DNA of 46,272 nt from an uncultured Blautia sp. (GCA_900541985.1 UQLX01000018.1:1-46272); one strand, 5' to 3'; shown: positions 16,036 through 24,469, numbered from the stretch's first letter. A program made the numbers and translations. Notes: a model not told the origin generated them from the letters alone.

Positions 16036-16080
16036 ATATGCATTTTCGGGTCTTCATATAACCTGGAAATGCATTTCTTT
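16036..16080 (+). terminator. Stem-loop after the 106-aa gene
   Basis: ATGCATTT (16038-16045) pairs with AAATGCAT (16067-16074) around a 21-nt loop, followed by a short T-rich stretch. It is a modest terminator that closes the HNH/RecD2/WYL run before a new promoter. Confidence 0.5.
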
Positions 16081-16098
16081 GATGGCTAAAAGGTAAGG

Positions 16099-16127
16099 TT
16101 GACATGTTAATTGCTCGGCCGTATACT
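16099..16127 (+). promoter_or_regulatory. Consensus sigma-A promoter of the pRiA4b-family gene
   Basis: TTGACA (16099-16104), 17-bp spacer, TATACT (16122-16127). Transcription would start about 50 nt before the gene, whose ribosome site is AAGGAGGT. Confidence 0.9.
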
Positions 16128-16181
16128 GATATCATAAATAAAAGGTAGGCCACCTAAGATACATGAAGGAGGTCCTGATAT

Positions 16182-17894
16182 ATGGATGAGTTATATCAGC
16201 AGATTATTGATAGTTATAAAGAGACGGGTTCTGTAAAGAAGACAGCAGAAGAGCTGGGGACATATCCGATCAAAGTACGAAGAGTTCTGATTACTGAGGG
16301 ACTGTGGCACAGCAAAACCAGTAATCAGGTTGCAGAGCTGCTTGCTCTGGGTAAAAGTGTAGCTGAAATAGCAGAGGAGCTTGTTATATCAGAGAAGAAT
16401 GTTCAGTCTTATATGCCCTATTCCCGTGGGCAGTATGGCGGGGAAGACAGAAGCAACGAAGCAATTCGAAGCGAGGAATATAGAGGACGGATGCAGCAGG
16501 CAGCTAAAAATCAGGTTACCAATACAGAAGCACGTTCAAAAAAGAAACAGGATGATATTCAGGAGCAGCGGTGCCTTCTTGAAGAATTAAGAGCTGAAAA
16601 AGAGCGATTACTGAAAGAGAAAAAAGAATTCTGGGACATGATCGAAGCAGAGATGAAGCGGATTCCTATGGCAATGCAGCTTCATCTGGAACTGGACCTG
16701 GGATATTTCGCAGAGGAGCATAAGAAAGTTCTTAGAAGATACGGAAGAATGAAGGATGGAATTACCAGAGATTTTATTGTTCCGGGCAATATGACACTGC
16801 ATGGTCTTCATTATGCAATCATGAAAGCTTTTGGATGGCAAAACAGTCACCTTCATAGCTATGTTCCATATGAGGATGAATTCAAAAAAATGACAGATGG
16901 GGGATTGGTAAAAGAGTGGACTCGTCAGGTTGGTATGTATTTTCGTTTTCCAAGTGAGAATTATGAAGATATATATTGGGACGATGATTATGAGGAAGGT
17001 GAAAGCTTTAAGACCTGGCTGAAATCCAAGTATTGTGGACCATACTCCTATGAAGGCGTGGGAGAGCATTACATTCCTGCACAGATTGAAGTAGACAGAT
17101 TCCGAAAGGACTGGCCTGCTATTCAGAAGAAAACAACAGATCAGAGAACGTGGAATGTCTACATGGAAGGTCAGTGTGAGGAAATGCTGGAACGCCCGAT
17201 GCTTTGGACTGTACTAAAAACACCGGCTGAACAGGGAGATTGGGATTCATGGAAACAGGAGAAAGAGGCCGCCCTGAAACAAGTTGAGAAAAAACGTAAG
17301 GACATTATTAAAAAATACAGACAGCTGACAGCCCGTATGGACCAGATCGTTGAAGAGGCAGGAACGTATTTTGACGAAGATGGAAATCCGACGATCGACA
17401 TGGTTCCATATTTCCGGGAGATGGAGGAACTGGACCGTGAATTGGAAATGTTGTGTATTGAATATAATCCTGAACCAATCCCGGCATTATCTGCATTGTG
17501 TTATCGATATGACTATGGCGATGGGTGGGAGATTAAAATCACCTGCACCAATGCTTGGTACGACAAAACCGTTTATGCCAGGGATGAAGAAGGCGATATG
17601 CTTCATGATAAAAATGGATTCGTTTCCGAGAAAGCTTTGTTTGTAGATGCCTTTGGTCAGCAAATAGACGGAGAGTTCCTGGACAAGTTGAGAGAGATTC
17701 AGCGTAAGGAAAAACCAATCTGCATTGCCTGGGATGGAATGAGCCTTGTGGATGATGTTGGTGGTGTTGGAGGTTTTTGCGAATTCCTTGAGACGATTAA
17801 CGGTGATGATCCGGAAGAGAAGAAAAGCTATAAAACATGGGCAAGGAGTTTGGGATGGACTGGACGCATGCCAAAACCGGAAAACATGCTGTAG
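16182..17894 (+). CDS. Plasmid pRiA4b ORF-3 family protein with N-terminal HTH
   Basis: A 570-residue protein. The N-terminus (about 1-80) holds two helix-turn-helix-like segments (GSVKKTAEELGTYPIKVRRV and KSVAEIAEELVISEKNVQSY), then a charged coiled coil (about 115-165). The rest carries the pRiA4b ORF-3 / IS1096 TnpR-like domain, split by a second coiled coil: FIVPGNMTLHGLHYAIMKAF with GWQNSHLHSY in the first half, and ALCYRYDYGDGWEIKITC with IAWDGMSLVDDVGGVGGF in the second. The family is common on plasmids and mobile elements; its biochemical role is unknown. The DNA-binding N-terminus suggests action on nucleic acid. The gene has its own strong promoter. Its 3' end overlaps the frame that contains the integrase remnant. 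Confidence 0.85.
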   Translation: MDELYQQIIDSYKETGSVKKTAEELGTYPIKVRRVLITEGLWHSKTSNQVAELLALGKSVAEIAEELVISEKNVQSYMPYSRGQYGGEDRSNEAIRSEEYRGRMQQAAKNQVTNTEARSKKKQDDIQEQRCLLEELRAEKERLLKEKKEFWDMIEAEMKRIPMAMQLHLELDLGYFAEEHKKVLRRYGRMKDGITRDFIVPGNMTLHGLHYAIMKAFGWQNSHLHSYVPYEDEFKKMTDGGLVKEWTRQVGMYFRFPSENYEDIYWDDDYEEGESFKTWLKSKYCGPYSYEGVGEHYIPAQIEVDRFRKDWPAIQKKTTDQRTWNVYMEGQCEEMLERPMLWTVLKTPAEQGDWDSWKQEKEAALKQVEKKRKDIIKKYRQLTARMDQIVEEAGTYFDEDGNPTIDMVPYFREMEELDRELEMLCIEYNPEPIPALSALCYRYDYGDGWEIKITCTNAWYDKTVYARDEEGDMLHDKNGFVSEKALFVDAFGQQIDGEFLDKLREIQRKEKPICIAWDGMSLVDDVGGVGGFCEFLETINGDDPEEKKSYKTWARSLGWTGRMPKPENML

Positions 17895-17917
17895 CTGTCG
17901 GGATTTTTGTACATTGC

Positions 17918-18367
17918 TTTATGGATTATAATCTGGTGATGGCGACACCTTTTGGGTTTCCGATTGGTACTTCTTCTATTCGTAAGGCTTTAAATGACCT
18001 GATCAGGGAACATGATCTTCCGCCGGTAGTATTCCACAGTCTTCGCCATACCAGTGTTACATATAAGCTTAAGTTGAATGGTGGTGACATCAAGGCGGTA
18101 CAGGGAGACTCCGGTCATTCCCAGATTAATATGGTCACCGATGTATACTCTCATATCATTGATGATGATTGTAGAAAAAATGCGGAACTCTTCGAGCAGG
18201 CCTTTTACGAGAAGAAGAATCTGGATCTGAGTATGCATGCCAATGTGGCCGGAAAGACAGTAGAACTTCCGACAAATGTGGATGCAGAGCTCCTGGCGAA
18301 AGTCCTTTCCAATCCGGAGATGGCAGCACTTTTAACTACTTTGGCCAAATCACTGGAGAGTAAATAA
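17918..18367 (+). pseudogene. Tyrosine integrase C-terminal remnant
   Basis: From the ATG at 17921 about 148 residues align closely with the C-terminus of the intact integrase at 6-7.5 kb: DYNLVMATPFGFPIG, HSLRHTSVTYKLKLNGGDIK, SGHSQINMVTDVYSHI and ELLAKVLSNPEMAALL. The His-x-x-Arg, second His and nucleophile Tyr are kept, but the arm-binding and core-binding domains and first catalytic Arg are absent, so it cannot recombine DNA. The frame is open further upstream, through the end of the pRiA4b gene, but that part is unrelated. It marks the end of a second, older element. Confidence 0.9.
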
Positions 18368-18454
18368 AGGGAAAAGCACTTTCTTTTCATTTGCGACGAA
18401 ATGGTAGCCAAGATGGCGACCAATAGTTTTGTTGGATCAAACTTGAGATGATAT

Positions 18455-18506
18455 TATACCTGCTATACCCTTGATAAAATGAATAAATATGGGTATAATG
18501 GGTATA
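18455..18506 (+). promoter_or_regulatory. Promoter framed by inverted TATACC(C) repeats
   Basis: TTGATA (18471-18476), 17 bp, TATAAT (18494-18499). Flanking it are TATACC (18455) and TATACCC (18464-18470) on one side and GGGTATA at 18491-18497 and 18500-18506 on the other. The repeats cover the -10 and abut the -35, as an operator would; a hairpin in the transcript is not possible for the upstream copies, which lie before the start site. Confidence 0.7.
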
Positions 18507-18528
18507 ACAAGTTTGGGAGGTGTTACTT

Positions 18529-20319
18529 ATGAGTCAGGAAGAATTAATGAATGCAATTGCTGAGATTGAACGGGAAATTGCCATATTGCCCGAAGGTAGC
18601 ATCACAAAAAAGAAGATTAGAGATAAAGAATACTATTATCATCGAATCACCAGGAATGGTAAGCGTGTAGAAAAATATATTGATTTTAAAGATGTTGCAG
18701 AACTTAAAGATAGAATTGATCGGCGAAAGAAACTGGAAAAAGATCTCAAAGAATTGAAAAAACAAATTATTCCGGAGAAGGCAACCACAAAAGAAGAACA
18801 TCTGGAGTTTAAGACAACTGTAAGAACAGGCAGCCGTCTTCGCGCGCAAATTGCTGTAACAAAGAAATACAAGAAGAGAGAATGTATTCGTGAACTACGA
18901 GATTATGTGTTCGGCAGTCAGACAGATAAAGTGTTTGTAATCTATGGCCTTCGAAGGACCGGTAAGACAACGATGATTCGTCAGATTCTTACAGAGTTAC
19001 CTGAAACTGAATTTCGTAAGGCTGCCTTTATCCAGGTGAGATCCAGAGACATCCTGGAAGATATCGATGAGGATCTAAGGCTGCTGGAGACAAAAGGTTT
19101 CAAATATGTATTTATCGATGAGGTAACACTCATGGAGGACTTCATCGAAGGTGCGGCACTCTTCTCAGATATTTATGCCAGCAGCGGAATGAAGATTGTT
19201 TTATCGGGAACGGATTCTTTGGGGTTTGCCTTCTCAAAAGAGGAACAGCTGTATGATCGATGCATTATGATGCATACAACCTTCATCCCGTATCGTGAAT
19301 TCGAGGAGATTCTCGGAATCAAAGGAATTGATGAGTATATCCGTTATGGTGGAACCATGAGTTTAAGCGGTGTAAATTACAATGAAGATGCTATCTTTGC
19401 TTCAGCCAGAAGTGCGGAAGAATATATTGATACAGCGATTGCAAAAAACATCCAGCATTCCCTTAAGATGTATGAATATGGTGGACATTTCCGCTCATTA
19501 TTGGATCTGTATGAAAAGGGAGAACCGACGAATGTAATTAATCGTGTAGTTGAAAACATCAATCACAGCTTCACGCGCAGGGTTGTTGAAAGGACACTCA
19601 AGTCGCATGATATTGCTGTAACGGCATCAAATCTGCTTAGAGACAGGGAAGCTCCTATGAATATCAAAGCACATATGGATCTGGATGCAGTGACTCGTGG
19701 TATGATGCAGATGCTCGATATTCTGAACAAGGAAGAGCAAAGCATTCAGATTGAAGACTATCATATGGCACAGATAGAGGAATACCTTACCTTATTGGAT
19801 CTGATTATGAAGATTGATCTCGAATCATTGCCGGAAGTCAATCGAAAAGAAAGTGTGACAGTCATCACTCAGCCAGGTATGCGATATGCGCAGGCCAATG
19901 CGATTGTGTCTAATCTGCTTCTCGATGCAAAGTTCAGTGAATTATCGCTGGTTGAAAGACAGAGAATTCTGGATAGATTGCTCAGTGAGATCCGTGGAAG
20001 AATGATGGAAGATATTGTTTTACTGGAAACGAAAATTGCTCATCCGGAGAAAAAGGTATTCAAGCTTCAATTCGCAGTCGGAGAGTTCAATATGGTAGTT
20101 TTTGACCCAAAAGAACTTAACTGCAAGATCTACGAAGTGAAGTACAGTAAAGAACAGGTTCCAGAACAGAGCCGCCATTTGAAAGACGAGGAAAAATGCG
20201 CTATGACAAGCCATCGCTATGGAGAAATTACCGGAAAATATGTCATTTATCGTGGTGAAAGTGGTAGCCTGGAAGGTATTCAATATCTGAATGTAGAGGA
20301 ATATCTAAAGTCATTATAA
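18529..20319 (+). CDS. AAA family ATPase with DUF4143-like C-terminus
   Basis: A 596-residue ATPase. The N-terminus has a short DUF6788-like motif (LPEGSITKKKIRDKEYYYHR) and a basic coiled coil (about 55-95). The P-loop is GLRRTGKTT (140-148) and Walker B FIDEV (195-199), as in AAA_14 proteins; sensor-like LSGTDS follows. The C-terminal region (NMVVFDPKELNCKIYEVKYSKEQ) has the D...ExK spacing of a PD-(D/E)xK nuclease-like fold, typical of DUF4143 proteins. These proteins are widespread and mostly uncharacterised; some are thought to be toxin- or defence-linked. GGGAGG lies 9 nt before the ATG at 18529. The promoter carries paired repeats, so tight regulation is likely. Confidence 0.85.
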   Translation: MSQEELMNAIAEIEREIAILPEGSITKKKIRDKEYYYHRITRNGKRVEKYIDFKDVAELKDRIDRRKKLEKDLKELKKQIIPEKATTKEEHLEFKTTVRTGSRLRAQIAVTKKYKKRECIRELRDYVFGSQTDKVFVIYGLRRTGKTTMIRQILTELPETEFRKAAFIQVRSRDILEDIDEDLRLLETKGFKYVFIDEVTLMEDFIEGAALFSDIYASSGMKIVLSGTDSLGFAFSKEEQLYDRCIMMHTTFIPYREFEEILGIKGIDEYIRYGGTMSLSGVNYNEDAIFASARSAEEYIDTAIAKNIQHSLKMYEYGGHFRSLLDLYEKGEPTNVINRVVENINHSFTRRVVERTLKSHDIAVTASNLLRDREAPMNIKAHMDLDAVTRGMMQMLDILNKEEQSIQIEDYHMAQIEEYLTLLDLIMKIDLESLPEVNRKESVTVITQPGMRYAQANAIVSNLLLDAKFSELSLVERQRILDRLLSEIRGRMMEDIVLLETKIAHPEKKVFKLQFAVGEFNMVVFDPKELNCKIYEVKYSKEQVPEQSRHLKDEEKCAMTSHRYGEITGKYVIYRGESGSLEGIQYLNVEEYLKSL

Positions 20320-20404
20320 TTTTCTGTATTTCGGCCAAAGAAAATCTTGTGGATGTTTAGAAAGGGATGAAGATATGACCGATGCCTGAGATAAGGAGAT
20401 ACAG

Positions 20405-20677
20405 ATGAAACCTATTGAAGAAGTTATTCGAAATTCAACGGAAGAAAATCAGGAAAAGGTAGACTGGACAAAAGCATGGAGTACAAAATATCCTGTTCTT
20501 GCTGCCTATCAGCAGGAAGTAGATATTCCAAAATATGCGGCAGAGATTCGCCGCATGTTGACAGAGCTTCAGGCAGACTACGGCTATTCAGAGCAGGATG
20601 CCATGCTGGTCCTGAAGGATATCCTGGCCCATGAGTATATGGATAATCGTCCGAAAAAAGCTAAGAAACAAAGATAA
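20405..20677 (+). CDS. Conserved hypothetical protein (90 aa)
   Basis: A small soluble protein with no family that I can name. It has an acidic-then-amphipathic helical N-terminus, a central YAAEIRRMLTELQADYGYSE and a basic tail (RPKKAKKQR). It begins 5 nt after AAGGAGA and ends 15 nt before the DUF2200 gene, with which it should be co-transcribed. Its partner is a conserved protein of unknown function, so no role can be assigned. Confidence 0.65.
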   Translation: MKPIEEVIRNSTEENQEKVDWTKAWSTKYPVLAAYQQEVDIPKYAAEIRRMLTELQADYGYSEQDAMLVLKDILAHEYMDNRPKKAKKQR

Positions 20678-20692
20678 TGGAGGGGAATAAAT

Positions 20693-21043
20693 ATGGAGAA
20701 TGAAAAGGTATTTGCCATGTCTTTTTCAAAGGTCTATGGTCTTCTGACAGCAAAAGCAGAACGAAAAGGCCGCAGCAGGGCAGAGGTTGACCAGGTCACT
20801 TCATGGCTTACCGGCTATACGATGCAGCAGATTGAGGCGCTTACAGACAGTGAGATCACCTATGGTGATTTCTTCCGTCAGGCTCCGGAAATGAATCCAA
20901 ACCGGGAAAAGATTACAGGTGTGGTATGCGGGGTTCGGGTTGAAAACATTGAAGATCCGCTGATGCGTGAAATCAGGTATCTGGATAAGCTGGTGGATGA
21001 ACTTGCCAGGGGTAAGGCAATGGAAAAAATTTTGAGAAAATAG
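20693..21043 (+). CDS. DUF2200 family protein
   Basis: A 116-residue protein matching DUF2200 along its whole length: KVFAMSFSKVYGLLTAKAER at the start, TYGDFFRQAPEMNPNR in the middle, and GVVCGVRVENIEDPLMREIR with YLDKLVDELARGKAMEKIL at the end. The family is soluble, common in Firmicutes and of unknown function. The ribosome site GGAGGGG lies 7 nt upstream. The family often occurs beside small DNA- or stress-related genes, but its neighbour here does not clarify the role. Confidence 0.85.
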   Translation: MENEKVFAMSFSKVYGLLTAKAERKGRSRAEVDQVTSWLTGYTMQQIEALTDSEITYGDFFRQAPEMNPNREKITGVVCGVRVENIEDPLMREIRYLDKLVDELARGKAMEKILRK

Positions 21044-21081
21044 AAACCTGTAAATTTAAGATTACACTTTTATCAAAAATA

Positions 21082-21106
21082 GTGGAATACAGAATCCTGT
21101 TTCCAC
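21082..21106. terminator. Small hairpin after DUF2200
   Basis: GTGGAA-t-ACAG / CTGT-t-TTCCAC around a 4-nt loop. There is no T run, so termination is uncertain. A TATAAT at 21140 may be a -10 for the following pseudogene. Confidence 0.4.
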
Positions 21107-21177
21107 ATAAAGACAGTATATTTATTTTTAAACAAAAGATATAATTCTCTCAAGAAACATACAAGAGAGGGATAATT

Positions 21178-21340
21178 ATGGCATATGATTTGGAAAAAGA
21201 AAAGAGAGAAGCGGTCGAGGCCGGTAAACGGGCTTTATTTCTACGATGGCAAAACACTCCAAAATGGACCGGGCAAAACAAAACATGGAACAGGCGAAAT
21301 ATGATCTCAGAAATTTCAGCAGAGAATTGAATGATGTTAA
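21178..21340 (+). pseudogene. Internally deleted 'MAYDLEKEK' protein relic
   Basis: A good ribosome site (AGAGAGGG) and ATG open MAYDLEKEKREAVEAGKRAL, the start of a roughly 130-residue conserved Lachnospiraceae protein as I remember it. After about 22 codons the similarity moves to another frame (KHSKMDRAKQNMEQAKYDLR, NFSREL), and the piece between (a glycine-rich stretch in homologues) and the last half of the protein are gone. So it combines a deletion, a frameshift and a truncation. The membrane-protein gene follows within 20 nt. Confidence 0.65.
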
Positions 21341-21356
21341 TAATGGAGGTAGAAAA

Positions 21357-21572
21357 ATGTTATCATTGTTATTTACTATTTGTATGATATGGGTATTTGG
21401 TAAACTGTTATTTTTTGGAATCAAAGCTGCATGGGGAATTTCAAAGTTTGTGGTTACGATTGTATTGCTGCCTTTGATATTGATCGGTCTGGTCGTAGGC
21501 GGATTGATCTATATAGCAATTCCTATATTGATCGTAATAGGAATTGCTGCGCTGCTCTTACCAAAAGCATAA
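21357..21572 (+). CDS. Small hydrophobic membrane protein (71 aa)
   Basis: Almost entirely hydrophobic: two or three membrane segments (about 2-20, 28-48 and 50-69) in MLSLLFTICMIWVFGKLLFF through IVIGIAALLLPKA. A longer frame from 21246 joins it to the relic upstream, but GGAGG at 21345 lies 7 nt before this ATG, so this is the real start. The function is unknown; Lachnospiraceae carry many such short membrane proteins. Confidence 0.7.
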   Translation: MLSLLFTICMIWVFGKLLFFGIKAAWGISKFVVTIVLLPLILIGLVVGGLIYIAIPILIVIGIAALLLPKA

Positions 21573-21681
21573 GAGTATGACGGTTGTGGATCCGGTAATG
21601 TTAATCGATATGTGGTTAAAGTAATTCTTGTGTGGATAAGCAGATTGATGTTATTATAAAATGTGGAAACATCAAATATAA

Positions 21682-22279
21682 AAATTTATACCATGGAGAT
21701 CCCGTTGTGTAAATGGACATTATGTATGCAGTGAATGTCACACAAAGGGGATGGACAGTATTATTGGAGTATGCCTGAATGAACAGAGTAAAAACCCTGT
21801 TGAAATTATTGAAAAAATGATGGAGATGCCATTTTGTCATATGCATGAACCGGAGCATCATGTGATGGTTGGGGCAGCCTTGCTGCCTGCATATCATAAT
21901 GCAGGCGGTGAGGTCGATCTGAACCAGGCATTACCGGAGAGGAAAGGAAGTTCCAGGAGGCGCCTGTGGATTCTGGGGTGCCTGCGGAGCTGGTATCAGT
22001 ACAGGAATGTACATGTCTGTTATCACAAAGGCTACACCGCTGGCTGCAAAGGCCTGGGGATTATGTAATCTGATGACATCCAGAGCTCTTGGCGCAATCG
22101 GCAGCAACGGCGGACCACGTTGCTGTAAACGGGATTCTTATCTGGCTATTATGGAAGCAGTAAAATTCACAGAAGAAAAGCTTGGAGTAAAAATGGAACT
22201 GGGAGATATAAAGTGTACCCGTTCAGAACAAAACAATCAATGTCTTCATAAAGCATGTCCGTTTCATGGGGGAAAATAG
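21682..22279 (+). pseudogene. Frameshifted DUF5714 family gene
   Basis: Two frames carry one protein. The first (about 21694-21940) has CVNGHYVCSECHTKGMDSII, MMEMPFCHMHEPEHHVMVGA and NAGGEVDLNQAL; the second (from about 21948) has EVPGGACGFWGACGAGIST, MTSRALGAIG and GGPRCCKRDSYLAI and ends CLHKACPFHGGK. The join lies near 21937-21950, where a small deletion has occurred. The N-terminal cysteine-rich part (about 35 residues in relatives) is also missing: a stop lies at 21679. The family is cysteine-rich and probably binds metal; it is often found near methyltransferases. The stop is 1 nt before the arsC-like start. Confidence 0.8.
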
Positions 22280-22280
22280 G

Positions 22281-22697
22281 ATGACGAAATTGAAAGTAGC
22301 ATTTATCTGTGTACATAATTCATGCAGGAGCCAGATAGCAGAGGCGCTTGGAAACTATTTTGCGTCGGATGTATTTGAAAGCTATTCAGCTGGAACAGAA
22401 ACAAAGCCGCGAATCAATCAGGATGCAGTTCGTATAATGAAAGAGCTTTACGATATTGATATGGAGAAAACGCAGTATTCTAAATTAATTCATGAGATCC
22501 CGTCCCCGGATATTGCGGTTTCTATGGGATGTAATGTCGGCTGTCCTTTTATTGGAAGAGCATTTGATGATAATTGGGAGCTGGAAGATCCGACGGGGAA
22601 AAGCGACGAAGAGTTCCGGAGGGTTATTTCCAAAATTGAACAAAATATTTTTAAACTGAAAGTGAAAATAGAATCCATGGAGAAAAAGCAGGGATAA
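22281..22697 (+). CDS. arsC: Arsenate reductase, LMW-PTPase (thioredoxin-coupled) type
   Basis: A 138-residue low-molecular-weight phosphatase fold. The P-loop is CVHNSCRS (Cys10, Arg16), and the Asp loop is EDPTGKS (Asp103). Cys84 and Cys88 in SMGCNVGCP supply the relay disulfide that converts a phosphatase into an arsenate reductase recycled by thioredoxin. The family reduces arsenate to arsenite for export. No arsB/acr3 or arsR lies beside it in this window, so a general stress or phosphatase role is also possible. The start at ATG 22281 is preferred; an in-frame ATG at 22266 lies within the DUF5714 end. Confidence 0.88.
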   Translation: MTKLKVAFICVHNSCRSQIAEALGNYFASDVFESYSAGTETKPRINQDAVRIMKELYDIDMEKTQYSKLIHEIPSPDIAVSMGCNVGCPFIGRAFDDNWELEDPTGKSDEEFRRVISKIEQNIFKLKVKIESMEKKQG

Positions 22698-22729
22698 AAG
22701 AACACGGTTGCATTTAAGGAGGGCAAAAG

Positions 22730-22903
22730 ATGTTAGTCTGTGATTACATTGTAGAAAGAATTGACGGCGATTATGCCATGTTAAAGAGAACGGACATGCC
22801 GGAGGAAGAATTAAAATGTGTGGCAAGAGCACTTCTTCCGGCAGAAATCATGGAGGGAACGGAACTCCATTATGAAATGATGTGTTATACAATAAAAGAC
22901 TGA
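22730..22903 (+). CDS. DUF3006-like small protein (57 aa)
   Basis: A short gene with an excellent AAGGAGGG site 7 nt before ATG. The sequence YIVERIDGDYAMLKR, then ARALLPAEIMEGTELHYEM, has the 'DRIEGDYAVLE ... LP-GA-EGDVL' pattern of DUF3006, a tiny beta-barrel-like family of unknown role. It lies 32 nt after arsC and just before the shared terminator. Confidence 0.65.
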   Translation: MLVCDYIVERIDGDYAMLKRTDMPEEELKCVARALLPAEIMEGTELHYEMMCYTIKD

Positions 22904-22920
22904 GAAACAGAAGAGAAAGA

Positions 22921-22970
22921 AAAACCCGGAAATGATCTGTTGAGAAATACAGATCGGTTTCCGGGTTTTT
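22921..22970. terminator. Strong bidirectional terminator
   Basis: AAAACCCGGAAA-t-GATCTGT pairs with ACAGATC-gg-TTTCCGGGTTTTT around an 8-nt loop. It serves the arsC unit on the plus strand and the convergent permease on the minus strand. Confidence 0.93.
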
Positions 22971-23024
22971 CCTTCATAGAGGGCTCAATATATGTAAGAA
23001 ATGAGGATCCGGTGTATACAGCTT

Positions 23025-24356
23025 TTACTGAACACGTTTGATCTCCATATCCTTTGGAAGAACCAAGTTTAATATAATTGCCATTACAAATACGACAGCT
23101 ACTACATTTGCAGAGAATACAGACTGGAGAAGCTGTGGGAAGATATGCCAGATCTCGATTTCGCTGGCAGCAGTAAAGCCAATACCAACGGAAAGGGACA
23201 GTGCGGCAATCGTAATGTTTCTCTGAGTGAAGCCTGCTTTGGCAATCATTTCAATTCCGGATGTCAGGATGGTTCCAAACATCATGATGGTACATCCGCC
23301 CAGAACAGAATCCGGAAGGGAGGCGAAAAAGTTTCCGACAGGAGGAAGCAGACCTGCAAGAATCATGCATACGGCACCGGTCATGATTGTAAAACGGTTT
23401 ACTACCTTTGTCATGGCAATGAGACCTACATTCTGAGAGAAAGAGGTAACAGGAGGGCATCCTAACAGAGAAGAAAATACGGAGGCATATCCGTCACAGG
23501 CAAGTGAGCCGGAAATTTCTTCAGTTGTTATGTCACGTTCCAGTCCTCCGGAAACCATGGCTGTAGTATCTCCGATTGTTTCAGCAGCAGACACCAGAAA
23601 GATGATTGCAACAGAAACTATGGCTCCGGGATGAAATTCCGGCGCATAAGGCAGGAATTTCGGGAAAGAGATGATACCTCCGGAAAAGATCACAGAGAGA
23701 TCTACTTTTCCCATAAAGATTGCTACAATGTAGCCGACGATCAGACCGGCCAATACAGAAAGCTGTTTCCAGTAGCCTTTTGCCAGAATGTTCCAGATCA
23801 GGCATACCAGTAAAGTGATTGTACCGAGAATAAGATTCTGGGCAGAGCCGAAATCTTCTGAGTATCCACCACCAAAGGATCTGGTACCAACTGTGAAAAG
23901 AGAAAATCCAATAGCAGTTACAACAGATGCGGCAACGATCGGAGAGATGATCTTTTTCCAGTATTTTGCCAGAAGACCAAGGGTACCTTCCATGATACCA
24001 CCGACCAGAACAGCTCCGACAACGGATGGATAGCCATAATTGGCAGCCACTGTACTGAGAACTGTTACAAAGGTAAAGCTGACACCCATTACAATGGGAA
24101 GCCGGGATCCTATCTTCCAGAGCGGATAAAGCTGGATCAGAGTTGCGATTCCGGCAACGAACATGGCATTCTGGAGAAGTATGGCAATCTCCGCCTGCTT
24201 CAGTCCGCCGGCACCGGCGATAATGGTAATGGGTGTCAGATTGGCAACAAACATTGCCAGAATGTGCTGAAGACCAAATGGAATAGCCTTCATAACAGGA
24301 ACCTGCCCGTCAAGACGATAAATGTTTGCAATATCTGCGTTTTTGGCGTTCTTCAT
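23025..24356 (-). CDS. NCS2 family purine (xanthine/uric acid) permease
   Basis: A 443-residue nucleobase-cation symporter with about 14 membrane segments. The family signature reads QNVGLIAMTKVVNR (308-321), Glu259 in SAAETIGDT is the conserved substrate-binding acid of TM8, and FGLQHILAMFVANL marks TM1. The Ser-Ala-Ala-Glu-Thr motif points to the xanthine/urate branch (PbuX, PucJ, UacT-like) rather than uracil UraA, but substrate assignment is inference. The start (MKNAKNADI) follows AGGAGG by about 10 nt. A sigma-A promoter lies about 85 nt upstream; I see no purine riboswitch in the leader. Transcription ends at the strong terminator shared with arsC. Confidence 0.92.
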   Translation of the reverse strand: MKNAKNADIANIYRLDGQVPVMKAIPFGLQHILAMFVANLTPITIIAGAGGLKQAEIAILLQNAMFVAGIATLIQLYPLWKIGSRLPIVMGVSFTFVTVLSTVAANYGYPSVVGAVLVGGIMEGTLGLLAKYWKKIISPIVAASVVTAIGFSLFTVGTRSFGGGYSEDFGSAQNLILGTITLLVCLIWNILAKGYWKQLSVLAGLIVGYIVAIFMGKVDLSVIFSGGIISFPKFLPYAPEFHPGAIVSVAIIFLVSAAETIGDTTAMVSGGLERDITTEEISGSLACDGYASVFSSLLGCPPVTSFSQNVGLIAMTKVVNRFTIMTGAVCMILAGLLPPVGNFFASLPDSVLGGCTIMMFGTILTSGIEMIAKAGFTQRNITIAALSLSVGIGFTAASEIEIWHIFPQLLQSVFSANVVAVVFVMAIILNLVLPKDMEIKRVQ

Positions 24357-24441
24357 AAGTGAAATCCTCCTTTTTGAATTTTTTTGTACACTTTTTTTGC
24401 TCCGCCATAAAAATAATTATGATTGCAATACAACTAATTCT

Positions 24442-24469
24442 ATTTTAGCATAAAAAAATATTTTGTAAA
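24442..24469 (-). promoter_or_regulatory. Promoter of the purine permease gene
   Basis: On the minus strand: TTTACA (24469-24464), 16-bp spacer, TAAAAT (24447-24442). The leader of about 80 nt is AT-rich and lacks riboswitch-like structure. Confidence 0.7.
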
